In this document: piece by piece, positions 6,893 to 13,236 of the stretch
How positions within the stretch are numbered: the stretch's first letter is position 1
How the letters are laid out: each line of letters begins with the position of its first letter
Notes under the pieces: generated by a model
Told to the model about the DNA's origin: nothing
Databases searched by the model: none
What the model saw: the letters and a program-made list of their open reading frames with translations, nothing else
DNA from: an uncultured Oscillospiraceae bacterium
GTDB taxonomy: Bacteria; Bacillota; Clostridia; Oscillospirales; Oscillospiraceae
DNA: 15,876 bases
Assembly: GCA_934659445.1 (NCBI GenBank)
Contig: CAKUHV010000032.1
Coordinates: 1-15,876, forward strand
Reading direction: 5' to 3'
Program-made: the position numbers and the translations under genes

Positions 6893-8776
6893 TTAAATTT
6901 TCTCGATGGCGTGGAACTTACAGCCGGCCATGCACGCGCCGCACTTCACGCACTTGGCGGCCACGATCTCCATGGCGGGCAGCCGCTTGCCGGGGGCGGT
7001 GTAGTCCGTGCGGATGATGGCGTCCGCGGGGCAGTTCTTGGCGCACAGGCCGCAGCCCGCGCAGGCGTCCCGCCGGATGTGGTACTGCATCAGGTTCTTA
7101 CACACCTTGGCGGTGCAGTTGCGGTCCACGATGTGGTCGATATACTCCTGGCGGAAGTGCTTCAGGGTGGACACCACCGGGTTGGCGGAGGTCTGCCCCA
7201 GGGCGCACAGGGAGTTGGCCTTTACGATGCCCGCCAGCTCCTCCAGCTCATCCAGGTCGTGCATGGTGCCGTTGCCCTCGGTGATGCGGGTGAGGATCTC
7301 CAGCATGCGCTTGGTGCCGATGCGGCAGGGGGTGCACTTTCCGCAGGACTCGTCGCAGATGAAGTCCAGATAGAACCGGGCCACGTCCACCATGCAGTTG
7401 TCCTCGTCCATGACGATGGCGCCGCCGGAGCCCATCATGGAGCCCTTGGCCACCAGAGTGTCAAAGTCGATGGGCTCGTCCAGGAACTCCTCCGTCAGAC
7501 AGCCGCCGGAGGGGCCGCCGGTCTGAATGGCCTTGAATTTCTTGCCGCCGGGGATGCCGCCGCCGATGTCGTAGATCAGCTCCCGCAGGGTGGTGCCCAT
7601 GGGGATCTCCACCAGGCCCACATTGTTGATCTTGCCGCCCAGGGCGAACACCTTGGTGCCCTTGGACTTCTCGGTGCCGTATTTGTTGAACTCCCCCGCG
7701 CCCTCACGCAGGATGTAGGGCACACAGGCCAGGGTCTCTACGTTGTTGACGATGGTGGGCTTCTGCCACAGGCCCTTCACTGCCGGGAAGGGGGGCCGGG
7801 GCCGGGGCTGGCCCCGCTTGCCCTCGATGGAGTTGAGCAGGGCGGTCTCCTCGCCGCAGACAAAGGCGCCTGCGCCCAGACGGATATGTACGTCAAAGTC
7901 AAAGCCGGAACTGAGGATGTTCTTGCCCAGCAGGCCGGCCTCGCGGGCCTGGGCGATGGCGATCTTCAGCCGCTGTACGGCCACGGGGTACTCCGCACGG
8001 ATGTAGAAGTAGCCCTCGTGGGCACCGATGGCGTAGCCGGCGATCATCATGCCCTCGATCACGGCCAGGGGGTTGCCCTCAAAGATGGAGCGGTCCATGA
8101 ACGCGCCGGGGTCGCCCTCGTCGCCGTTGCACACCACATACTTCTCGTCCCCGGGGGAGCTGTGGGCGAATTGCCACTTCCGCCCCGTGGGGAAGCCGCC
8201 GCCGCCGCGGCCCCGCAGGCCGGAGGCCAGGATCTCGTCAATGACCTCCTGCGGGGTCATGGTCAGGGCCCTCTCCAGCCCCTTGAAGGCGCCGAAGCCC
8301 AGGGCCTCGTCCATGTTCTCCGGGTCGATGATGCCGCTGGCCGCAAGGGCGATGCGGTGCTGCTTTTTATAGAAGTTGATCTCGTCCTGCTTGGCCACCT
8401 TCTGGCCGGTGGCCGGGTCTACATACAGCAGCCGCTCTACAATCCGGCCGCCCAGCAGGTCGGACTCCACGATCTCGTCCACGTCCTCCAGCTGCACCAT
8501 GCGGTACAGGGTGTCCTCGGGGTAGATCTTGACGAAGGGGCCCTGAGAGCAGTAGCCGAAGCAGCCCACCTGATTCACCGTGACCCGGTCGGACAGGCCC
8601 TTTTCCTCCACCAGCTGCTCAAAGCGCCGGCGGATCTCGGCGGAATTGGAGGACAGGCAGCCGGTTCCGCCGCACAGCACCACGGCCCGCTTGCCGTTGG
8701 AGCCGTCCAGCTTGGCCTTCAGCGCCTGGGTACAGGCGCAGGAGCGGGCGTTCAGCGCTTCAAAATTGGCGATCAT
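6893..8776 (-). CDS. hydB: NuoF-like diaphorase subunit of trimeric [FeFe] hydrogenase (HydB/HndC)
   Basis: A 627-residue soluble flavoprotein that exchanges electrons with NAD(H) and ferredoxin within the hydrogenase complex. It has an N-terminal thioredoxin-like [2Fe-2S] domain (C35, C40, C72, C76). The NuoF core follows, with the FMN/NADH-binding GLRGRGGGGFPTGRKW (187-202) and GAGAFVCGEETALLNSIEG (301-319). The NuoF [4Fe-4S] site is SCGKCTPC (C478, C481, C484) plus C524. A C-terminal two-cluster ferredoxin domain (C572/575/578/582 and C609/612/615/619) is absent from respiratory NuoF and typical of HydB. The ATG at 8776 is chosen for its AAGGAGGT site and because its ATGA overlaps the hydC stop codon; the 41 residues of open frame upstream lie out of frame inside hydC. 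It is the middle gene of hydC-hydB-hydA, and all subunits needed for bifurcation are present. Confidence 0.95.
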   Translation of the reverse strand: MIANFEALNARSCACTQALKAKLDGSNGKRAVVLCGGTGCLSSNSAEIRRRFEQLVEEKGLSDRVTVNQVGCFGYCSQGPFVKIYPEDTLYRMVQLEDVDEIVESDLLGGRIVERLLYVDPATGQKVAKQDEINFYKKQHRIALAASGIIDPENMDEALGFGAFKGLERALTMTPQEVIDEILASGLRGRGGGGFPTGRKWQFAHSSPGDEKYVVCNGDEGDPGAFMDRSIFEGNPLAVIEGMMIAGYAIGAHEGYFYIRAEYPVAVQRLKIAIAQAREAGLLGKNILSSGFDFDVHIRLGAGAFVCGEETALLNSIEGKRGQPRPRPPFPAVKGLWQKPTIVNNVETLACVPYILREGAGEFNKYGTEKSKGTKVFALGGKINNVGLVEIPMGTTLRELIYDIGGGIPGGKKFKAIQTGGPSGGCLTEEFLDEPIDFDTLVAKGSMMGSGGAIVMDEDNCMVDVARFYLDFICDESCGKCTPCRIGTKRMLEILTRITEGNGTMHDLDELEELAGIVKANSLCALGQTSANPVVSTLKHFRQEYIDHIVDRNCTAKVCKNLMQYHIRRDACAGCGLCAKNCPADAIIRTDYTAPGKRLPAMEIVAAKCVKCGACMAGCKFHAIEKI

Positions 8777-9264
8777 CGGGCCAGCACCTCCTTCACGGCG
8801 TACTCGCGGATCACATCGGGCACCTTTTCCGGGGTCATCTTGGGGTATACCTTGCCGTTGATGGACACGGCGGGGGCGATGCCGCAGGCCCCGATGCACC
8901 GCAGGGCATCCAGAGTGAACATGCCGTCGCTGGTGGTCTCGCCGGGCTTGATACCCAGCATATCGGAGAATTTGTCGATCACCCGCTGGGCGCCCTTTAC
9001 ATAGCAGGCGGTGCCCAGACAGCAGCCGATGACGTATTTCCCCTTGGGCTGGAGCGAGAAGAAAGAGTAGAAGGTGACAACGCCGAAGATCTCTGCCACG
9101 GAGATGCCGGTGCGCTGAGAGACGATCTCCTGCACCTCCAGAGGGATGTAGCCGTATTCGGTCTGAATGTCGCTGAGGATCATCATCAGCGGCGTTTTCT
9201 CGTTGACGTACCGGTCGCAGATCTCGTTGATCTTTTTAGCGCCGGCTTCACTGATGCGTATCAT
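8773..9264 (-). CDS. hydC: NuoE-like [2Fe-2S] subunit of trimeric [FeFe] hydrogenase (HydC/HndA)
   Basis: A 163-residue NuoE-type thioredoxin-fold protein carrying one [2Fe-2S] cluster, which relays electrons between the flavin subunit HydB and HydA. The N-terminal helical part (to ~residue 70) contains the family stretch LMMILSDIQTEYGYIP and GISVAEIFGVVTFYSFF. Cluster ligands are C82 and C87 (CLGTAC) and C123 and C127 (CIGAC). Length fits the family (~160). The ATG at 9264 is preceded by AAGGAGC; the longer upstream frame runs through the promoter region and is rejected. It is the first gene of the operon, with a 4-base overlap into hydB. A strong candidate promoter lies at 9337-9365. Confidence 0.95.
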   Translation of the reverse strand: MIRISEAGAKKINEICDRYVNEKTPLMMILSDIQTEYGYIPLEVQEIVSQRTGISVAEIFGVVTFYSFFSLQPKGKYVIGCCLGTACYVKGAQRVIDKFSDMLGIKPGETTSDGMFTLDALRCIGACGIAPAVSINGKVYPKMTPEKVPDVIREYAVKEVLAR

Positions 9265-9336
9265 AGTTTGCTCCTTCCTTTTTCCCGAATTTTGCCGCCG
9301 GCAGAACGCTGCGCCGGCCGGCAGATCCTGTAAAAA

Positions 9337-9365
9337 AGGGTAGCACAGAGTAAAATCGAAGTCAA
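9337..9365 (-). promoter_or_regulatory. Putative promoter of hydCBA (extended -10)
   Basis: On the minus strand TTGACT (9365-9360, 5/6) is followed by exactly 17 bases and TACCCT (9342-9337, 3/6), preceded by TGC, the extended -10 element that can offset a weak hexamer. The predicted start near 9330 gives a ~65-base leader containing GC-rich inverted repeats (about 9297-9323). Confidence 0.55.
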
Positions 9366-9394
9366 CAAACTGTCGATGGAAACTGAGAGAAAAA

Positions 9395-9423
9395 TGCAAA
9401 TAATTTTTTGAAACTTGCAAAAA
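9395..9423. promoter_or_regulatory. Candidate operator between the divergent hyd and crp promoters
   Basis: Two overlapping AT-rich palindromes lie here: TGCAA (9395-9399) with TTGCA (9415-9419), and TTTTTG (9405-9410) with CAAAAA (9418-9423). They fall between the two -35 boxes, about 75-85 bases upstream of each predicted start. A Crp/Fnr-type regulator could bind here, but neither palindrome matches the Crp (TGTGA/TCACA), Fnr (TTGAT/ATCAA) or Rex consensus. Confidence 0.3.
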
Positions 9424-9457
9424 TGACGGAAAAGCGGATGGACGCAGCAAATTTCCC

Positions 9458-9486
9458 TTGACAAATGAGGGGTAAGCCGTTATATT
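9458..9486 (+). promoter_or_regulatory. Strong sigma70-type promoter of the crp-like gene
   Basis: TTGACA (9458-9463, perfect) is followed by a 17-base spacer and TATATT (9481-9486, 5/6). Transcription would start near 9493, leaving a very short leader before the ribosome binding site at 9503-9510. Confidence 0.85.
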
Positions 9487-9510
9487 TGTATCGAATGAGA
9501 CAAAAGGAGA

Positions 9511-10179
9511 ATGGACGTGACGAATACAGCAATTCAGAAAAGCGTGGACACTTTGTCCACCTGCCCGCTTTTCGCGGGGATGACCCCCGTGGAGATCCAC
9601 CGCCTGCTGGCCCAGGAGGGCTGCCGTCTGGTCCACTATCCGGCGGGCAGCGAGATCCCGCCGGAGCGGGGGATGCTGCTGCTGCTGTCCGGCAGCGTGC
9701 TCATTGAAAAGCAGGCGGCGGACGGCCGCTGTATGCGCATGCGGGAGGCGTGGCCCCCCCAGGCCATCAACGTCTCCGCCCTGATGGCCCAGCCGCCCCG
9801 GCAGGTCAGCCGCCTGTCCGCCCCGGAGGGGTGCCGGGCGGTGGAGATGTCCCGTCAGGTGGTGCTGGACGCCATGGAGGAGGGGGGGCGCTTCGGCGTC
9901 AACCTGATGGAGTTCCTGCTGGGGAAGGTGGTGTTCCTCAACCGCAGGATCACCGCCCTGTCCGGCCACACGGCGGGCAGCCGGCTGGAGCTGTATCTGG
10001 CGGAGAACGCCGTGGTGAAGGACGGGCAGCGGCAGGTGCTGCTGCCGTGCAGCCTGTCGGAGTTCGCCGGGCTGCTGTGCGTGGGCCGGGCCTCCCTCTA
10101 CCGCACCCTGGACGCCATGGAGGCCGAGGGCCGCATCCGGCGGCAGGGCCGGACCATCTACCTGGCAGAGGAACTGTAA
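9511..10179 (+). CDS. Crp/Fnr-family transcriptional regulator
   Basis: A 222-residue DNA-binding regulator. Residues ~18-120 form a cyclic-nucleotide-binding-like beta barrel (CPLFAGMTPVEIHRLLAQEG at the start, PERGMLLLLSGSVLIEKQ in the core). A dimerisation helix spans ~125-165, followed by a Crp-type winged helix-turn-helix at ~180-218 (SLSEFAGLLCVGRASLYRTL). Cysteines (18, 38, 74, 108, 180, 190) do not show the FNR [4Fe-4S] spacing, so a direct FNR-like oxygen sensor is unlikely; the effector is unknown. AAAGGAGA abuts the ATG at 9511 with almost no spacer, whereas an in-frame GTG at 9517 has ideal spacing and may be the true start. It is read divergently from hydCBA and lies 44 bases before the substrate-binding protein gene, so both are plausible targets. 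Confidence 0.88.
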   Translation: MDVTNTAIQKSVDTLSTCPLFAGMTPVEIHRLLAQEGCRLVHYPAGSEIPPERGMLLLLSGSVLIEKQAADGRCMRMREAWPPQAINVSALMAQPPRQVSRLSAPEGCRAVEMSRQVVLDAMEEGGRFGVNLMEFLLGKVVFLNRRITALSGHTAGSRLELYLAENAVVKDGQRQVLLPCSLSEFAGLLCVGRASLYRTLDAMEAEGRIRRQGRTIYLAEEL

Positions 10180-10223
10180 GACCGTTGGATCGGCGGGCCG
10201 CGTGTCCGCATAAAGGAGGAAAC

Positions 10224-11258
10224 ATGATGAAACTGAAAAAACTGCTCTCCGCCGCCTTGGCGGCCGCCCTGGTGCTGTCCTTGGCCGCCTGCGGCAAGAA
10301 GGACCAGCCCGCCCAGTCCGGAAGTCAGTCCGCGTCCCAGTCCGGAACGACCTCTCAGGAGGTGGACTTCTCCGGCGTGAAGATCCGGGTCGCCGCCATG
10401 AACGGCCCCACGGGCATGGGCATGGCCCGCCTGGCTGACCAGGTCCGGAACGACATGCTGCCCTATGAGTGTGACGTCACCTTCTCCGGCAGCCCCGACG
10501 ACGTGCGGGCCGGGCTGCTCTCCGGCGAGCTGGACATCGCCGCTGTCCCCGTGAACATGGCCGCCGCCCTGTATAACAAGACCGGGGGCGAGATCCTCAC
10601 CCTTGCGGCGAACACCCTGGGCGTGCTGTATATCGTGGAGAAGGGGGACACCGTCCAGTCCATGGCCGACCTGGCCGGGAAGAAGATCCTGGCCGCCGGA
10701 CAGGGCAGCACTCCTGAATATGTCATCAACTACCTGCTGGAGAAAAACGGCCTGACCGGCTCCGTGGAGGTAGAGTATGTCTCTGAGCACGCCGAGGCCG
10801 TGACCCAGATGGCCGCCGGCGGCGCCGACCTGATCCTGGTGCCGGAGCCCTTCGTCACCACCGCTCTGAGCAAGGTGGAGGGGGCCCGGGTGGCCCTGGA
10901 TCTGACCCAGGAGTGGGCCAAGGTGTCGGATGCCGACATGGTCATGGGCTGTCTGGTGGTGAACAGGGCCTTTGCCCAGGCCAACCCCCAGGCCCTGAGA
11001 CACTTTATGACCCAGTATGCCGTTTCCGCCGACTACTGCACCAGCCACCCCGCCGAGGCCGCCGTTTTTATTGAGGAGTTCGGCATCATGGGCTCCGCAG
11101 CCCTGGCGGAGAAGGCCATCCCCAACTGCAACATCGTGTGCGTTACCGGCCAGGAGATGGTGGATATGGTCACGGGGATGCTCGCCGTGCTGTTCGACGC
11201 CGACCCCAAGTCCGTGGGAGGCTCTCTGCCCGGGGAGGAGATGTTCTGGCTGGGGTAG
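10224..11258 (+). CDS. ABC transporter substrate-binding lipoprotein, NMT1/SsuA-like
   Basis: A 344-residue extracellular binding protein for an ABC importer. The N-terminus is a lipoprotein signal peptide: KLKK, a hydrophobic core, then the lipobox LAAC with C23 as the lipidated residue, followed by a Gln/Ser-rich linker (to ~46). The mature part is a two-lobed periplasmic-binding fold resembling the NMT1/THI5 and sulfonate/nitrate group: IRVAAMNGPTGMGMARL, GELDIAAVPVNMAAAL, LAGKKILAAGQGSTPEYV, GADLILVPEPFVTTAL. The substrate cannot be read from sequence. AAAGGAGGA precedes ATGATG; either Met could start, and the second (10227) has slightly better spacing. It follows the regulator gene by 44 bases. 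Its permease and ATPase lie 1.2 kb downstream beyond an intervening island. Confidence 0.88.
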   Translation: MMKLKKLLSAALAAALVLSLAACGKKDQPAQSGSQSASQSGTTSQEVDFSGVKIRVAAMNGPTGMGMARLADQVRNDMLPYECDVTFSGSPDDVRAGLLSGELDIAAVPVNMAAALYNKTGGEILTLAANTLGVLYIVEKGDTVQSMADLAGKKILAAGQGSTPEYVINYLLEKNGLTGSVEVEYVSEHAEAVTQMAAGGADLILVPEPFVTTALSKVEGARVALDLTQEWAKVSDADMVMGCLVVNRAFAQANPQALRHFMTQYAVSADYCTSHPAEAAVFIEEFGIMGSAALAEKAIPNCNIVCVTGQEMVDMVTGMLAVLFDADPKSVGGSLPGEEMFWLG

Positions 11259-11267
11259 GCTGCCAGA

Positions 11268-11292
11268 GGTGTGGGGGTGACACCCCCACACC
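11268..11292. terminator. Strong palindrome just after the binding-protein gene
   Basis: A perfect 11-bp stem, GGTGTGGGGGT (11268-11278) with ACCCCCACACC (11282-11292), has a 3-base loop and lies 9 bases after the stop codon. No T tract follows, so it may stall polymerase, protect the mRNA 3' end, or simply be an intergenic repeat. Confidence 0.45.
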
Positions 11293-11300
11293 CCGATAGG

Positions 11301-11456
11301 GGCGGATGTCCCCATCCGCCCGGTGTATAGGGCTGCGGGACGTGGCGATAGAATTTGTAGGGGCGGATATCATCCGCCCGCGGGCCGCCACATGGGGCGG
11401 CCCCTACGGGATGCGATGAACGTAAAACCCCGCAGGGCAAGGGCTCTGCCCTTGCC
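11301..11456. repeat. Cluster of GC-rich palindromic intergenic repeats (copy 2)
   Basis: Unit C occurs twice (GGCGGATG/CATCCGCC at 11301-11320; GGGCGGAT/ATCCGCCC at 11361-11379). Unit A follows exactly as at 843-885 (43 bases, 11381-11423), then unit B (GGCAAGGG/CCCTTGCC, 11436-11456). The A-then-B order matches the cluster at 843-998. No gene is seen between 11259 and 11695. Confidence 0.8.
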
Positions 11457-11556
11457 GGCCTGTGGATGGCGGCCCCATCCGCCCGATGAAATTTGCCGCC
11501 CCGGCGAGACTGTCGAAAAAGCAGTAGCACGTATAGATACGGGAAGGAAGATAGTT

Positions 11557-11591
11557 ACGAAAGAAACCCAGGAAGGGTGTCTTTCGTTTTT
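11557..11591 (+). terminator. Rho-independent terminator of the crp/binding-protein transcript
   Basis: ACGAAAGAAACCC (11557-11569) pairs with GGGTGTCTTTCGT (11575-11587), 12 of 13 positions, around a 5-base loop, and TTTTT follows. It is the first plus-strand hairpin with a T tract after the binding-protein gene. It would stop that transcript before the permease and ATPase genes. Confidence 0.75.
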
Positions 11592-11600
11592 GATCTTCTT

Positions 11601-11665
11601 CAGCTTGTCAAAAAGACTTTTTTGACAAGCTGACCGGGGCGCTGTCTATCGGACAGCGCCCCGGT
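11601..11665. repeat. Two adjacent perfect hairpins (14 bp each)
   Basis: CAGCTTGTCAAAAA (11601-11614) pairs with TTTTTGACAAGCTG (11619-11632). It abuts ACCGGGGCGCTGTC (11633-11646), which pairs with GACAGCGCCCCGGT (11652-11665). The second hairpin lies 30 bases past the stop codon of the minus-strand gene at 11696 and could act as its terminator, though without a clean T run. The pair is symmetrical enough to work on either strand. Confidence 0.65.
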
Positions 11666-11695
11666 GGTTCAGCGGTATATGGCGTGAATATCTTG

Positions 11696-12004
11696 TCAAA
11701 TACGATGATCAGAAAAATCGACCGGCTTTTCAGCACATGATTTTGTCTGATCGGCATCTTTTTCAAATCGTGCCTTGATCCGCTCGTTTACGTGTGCGTC
11801 AAGGAGCTTTACCACTTTCATATCTTCTTCCCTGACAGGGATCGTGGCAATATCATCCTTCTCCCCACACTGAGGGAAAATGACCAGCCAATAGCCGTTG
11901 ATGTTTTCCGGTTCCGTGATCCAACCTTGCATACCTTTATGAACGCCATCTCTTGCGTATCGTTCCTTTTCCGCGATAACTTCTACATGATCCATGTATG
12001 TCAT
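11696..12004 (-). CDS. Small hypothetical protein, single-domain (possible SH3-like fold)
   Basis: A 102-residue acidic/basic cytoplasmic protein without signal peptide or membrane segment. Its core (residues ~16-64: RYARDGVHKGMQGWITEPEN, GYWLVIFPQCGEKDDIATIPV, EEDMKVV) reads like a small beta-rich, SH3/KOW-like domain. I have a general memory of this KGMQGWI-type sequence in short clostridial proteins of unknown role, but cannot name a family. The C-terminal ~35 residues are charged and probably flexible. The ATG at 12004 is chosen because GGAGG precedes it by 8 bases; the longer frame to 12070 lacks a site. Its DNA is clearly AT-richer than the flanking genes, which points to separate origin. 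One base upstream ends a gene remnant (12006-12140), and the binding site lies inside that remnant's last codons, as in a coupled gene pair. Confidence 0.65.
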   Translation of the reverse strand: MTYMDHVEVIAEKERYARDGVHKGMQGWITEPENINGYWLVIFPQCGEKDDIATIPVREEDMKVVKLLDAHVNERIKARFEKDADQTKSCAEKPVDFSDHRI

Positions 12005-12005
12005 G

Positions 12006-12140
12006 CTATTTACCTCCGTATGGATGGTGCGGGCAGGGCGGGTGATTGAATCGAGTAAAAAAGCACCCATCCAGCATCAGACATTCAGGACAATGTGTCT
12101 TGCCCTCTGCGTGATGTGTCCACCTGAGCCGATCCGGGAA
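12006..12140 (-). pseudogene. C-terminal remnant of a Cys/His-motif protein (phage head/toxin-like tail)
   Basis: About 44 codons end at the TAG 12008-12006 and read FPDRLRW, then GKTHCPECLMLDGCFF, then HPPCPHHPYGGK. The pattern T-x-C-P-x-C-x2-L-D-G-x2-F ... P-P ... H-P resembles the Cys/His C-terminal motif of phage minor head (SPP1 gp7-like) proteins and toxin-bearing relatives, where it usually ends HPxCxC. Here that end is replaced by HPYGGK. Upstream the frame stays open to 12452 but becomes unconvincing, crossing a perfect palindrome and other repeats, so only this tail is called. It sits one base before the small gene at 12004, so the two may be the leftover of a two-gene module. Resemblance is by eye only. 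Confidence 0.4.
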
Positions 12141-12320
12141 AACGGTTGTTTTTTGTACCAGAACTACTCCAGTACATTGTTTATAGTAAATGGACTTTCT
12201 AAGTAGTAGGTGCAGAATATTCTTCTGCAAGCGGGGAGAGATCTGCCAAAAGTTATACGTTTCCATACAACGAAACTTGACTCTCAGACCGATCACTGAT
12301 CCAAACTTCAATAAATGGAT

Positions 12321-12427
12321 ATAATGATCTCCCAATTCTTTTTTGTGTTCCCCGCCCCCGCAGGGGGGCGGGGAACACGGGTATTTCTTCTGCAAAGAAA
12401 CACGAAACGAAATTGGGATATAATTAT
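12321..12427. repeat. Nested palindromic element, MITE-like
   Basis: Outer inverted repeats of 17 bp (12321-12337 and 12411-12427) match at 15 of 17 positions; their cores are CCCAATT and AATTGGG. Inside lies a perfect 15-bp hairpin, GTGTTCCCCGCCCCC (12345-12359) with GGGGGCGGGGAACAC (12364-12378), with a 4-base loop. The AT-rich outer arms contrast with the GC-only inner stem. The element begins 69 bases before the permease gene's ribosome binding site region ends, and its arms contain TATAAT-like hexamers (12320-12325 and 12419-12424), so it could also affect permease transcription. Confidence 0.6.
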
Positions 12428-12495
12428 AACTTCCGAAGCAAAAGAATATCACGAAGAGTCAGTAAAAACTGTAATATTTCATCCGGAGGATACAG

Positions 12496-13236
12496 ATGGG
12501 AAAGGGAATCGCCAAAAAAATAGCCGCCGGGGCGGTTTGGCTGCTGGTGTGGCAGCTGTGCTGGCTGGCGGTGGGACAGGATGTGCTGCTCCCCTCCCCC
12601 GCCGGGGTGGCCCGGCGGCTGGGGCAGCTGGTATGCACCCTGCCCTTCTGGCAGCAGGTGGGCCTGTCCCTGCTCCGGATCCTCACGGGCTATCTGCTGG
12701 CCCTGGCCCTGGGGGCGGCTTTGGGGGCTCTCACCGCCCGGTCCCGGCTGGCGGACTGCCTGCTCTCCCCCGCTCTGCGTACCGTGCGGGCCATCCCTGT
12801 GGCCTCCTTCATCATCCTGCTGTTCGTGCTCATGAGCAAGGAGTATATCCCCACGGTGACGTCCTTCCTGATGGTGCTGCCGGTGGTGTGGGCCAACGTG
12901 GATCAGGGGGTGCGGCAGACCGACACCGCCCTGCTGGAGATGGCCCGGGTGTTCCGCCTGTCCCCGGGCAGGGTGCTCCGGCACATCCGCCTGCCCGCGG
13001 TGATGCCCTTCTTTCTGGCCGCCGCCCGGACGGGAATGGGGCTGGCGTGGAAGGCGGGGGTGGCCGCCGAGGTGCTGGCCGCCCCGCGGCTGGGCATCGG
13101 CCGGGCCCTGTATGAGGCCAAGGTGTATCTGGAGAGCGAGGAGCTCTTTGCCTGGACGGCGGTGATCGTGGTGATCAGCGTTCTGCTGGAGCGGGGCCTG
13201 ATCCGTCTGCTGGGGAGGTGGAGCTATGCGGCTTGA
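12496..13236 (+). CDS. ABC transporter permease, SsuC/TauC-like
   Basis: A 246-residue inner-membrane permease of the BPD_transp_1 type. About six hydrophobic segments lie near residues 8-27, 58-80, 97-114, 118-133, 168-190 and 216-235. The EAA loop that docks the ATPase is EMARVFRLSPGRVLRHIRLP (148-167), with the family's G at the expected place. This arrangement fits sulfonate, nitrate, taurine and NMT1-type importers (usually ~250-270 residues). CCGGAGGAT precedes the ATG at good spacing. The coding region overlaps the ATPase gene by 11 bases. The best partner is the binding protein at 10224-11258 in the same orientation, though a 1.2-kb island separates them, so this pair needs its own promoter. 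Substrate unknown. Confidence 0.9.
   Translation: MGKGIAKKIAAGAVWLLVWQLCWLAVGQDVLLPSPAGVARRLGQLVCTLPFWQQVGLSLLRILTGYLLALALGAALGALTARSRLADCLLSPALRTVRAIPVASFIILLFVLMSKEYIPTVTSFLMVLPVVWANVDQGVRQTDTALLEMARVFRLSPGRVLRHIRLPAVMPFFLAAARTGMGLAWKAGVAAEVLAAPRLGIGRALYEAKVYLESEELFAWTAVIVVISVLLERGLIRLLGRWSYAA

Noticed and set aside
5157..6896. 579-residue open frame on + strand opposite hydA
   Set aside because: Same shadow effect; the minus strand carries all H-cluster motifs.
6911..9004. 697-residue open frame on + strand opposite hydB/hydC
   Set aside because: It mirrors the G/C third-position bias of hydB and shows no domain; the Cys motifs are clearly on the minus strand.
9360..9380. Possible Rex (NADH/NAD-sensing) operator at TTGTTGAC
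   Set aside because: Only one half-site-like sequence is present; no matching inverted half lies at Rex spacing.
9265..9969. N-terminal extension of hydC to 9969
   Set aside because: It would cover both divergent promoters and overlap the regulator gene; the ATG at 9264 has a good binding site and matches family length.
10158..11315. 385-residue minus-strand frame opposite the binding protein
   Set aside because: The plus-strand frame has a signal peptide, lipobox and ribosome binding site; the minus frame is His/Gly-rich noise crossing a palindrome.
12141..12452. Upstream part of the 148-residue minus-strand frame
   Set aside because: It crosses the nested palindrome and has no coding character; only the last ~44 codons resemble a protein family.
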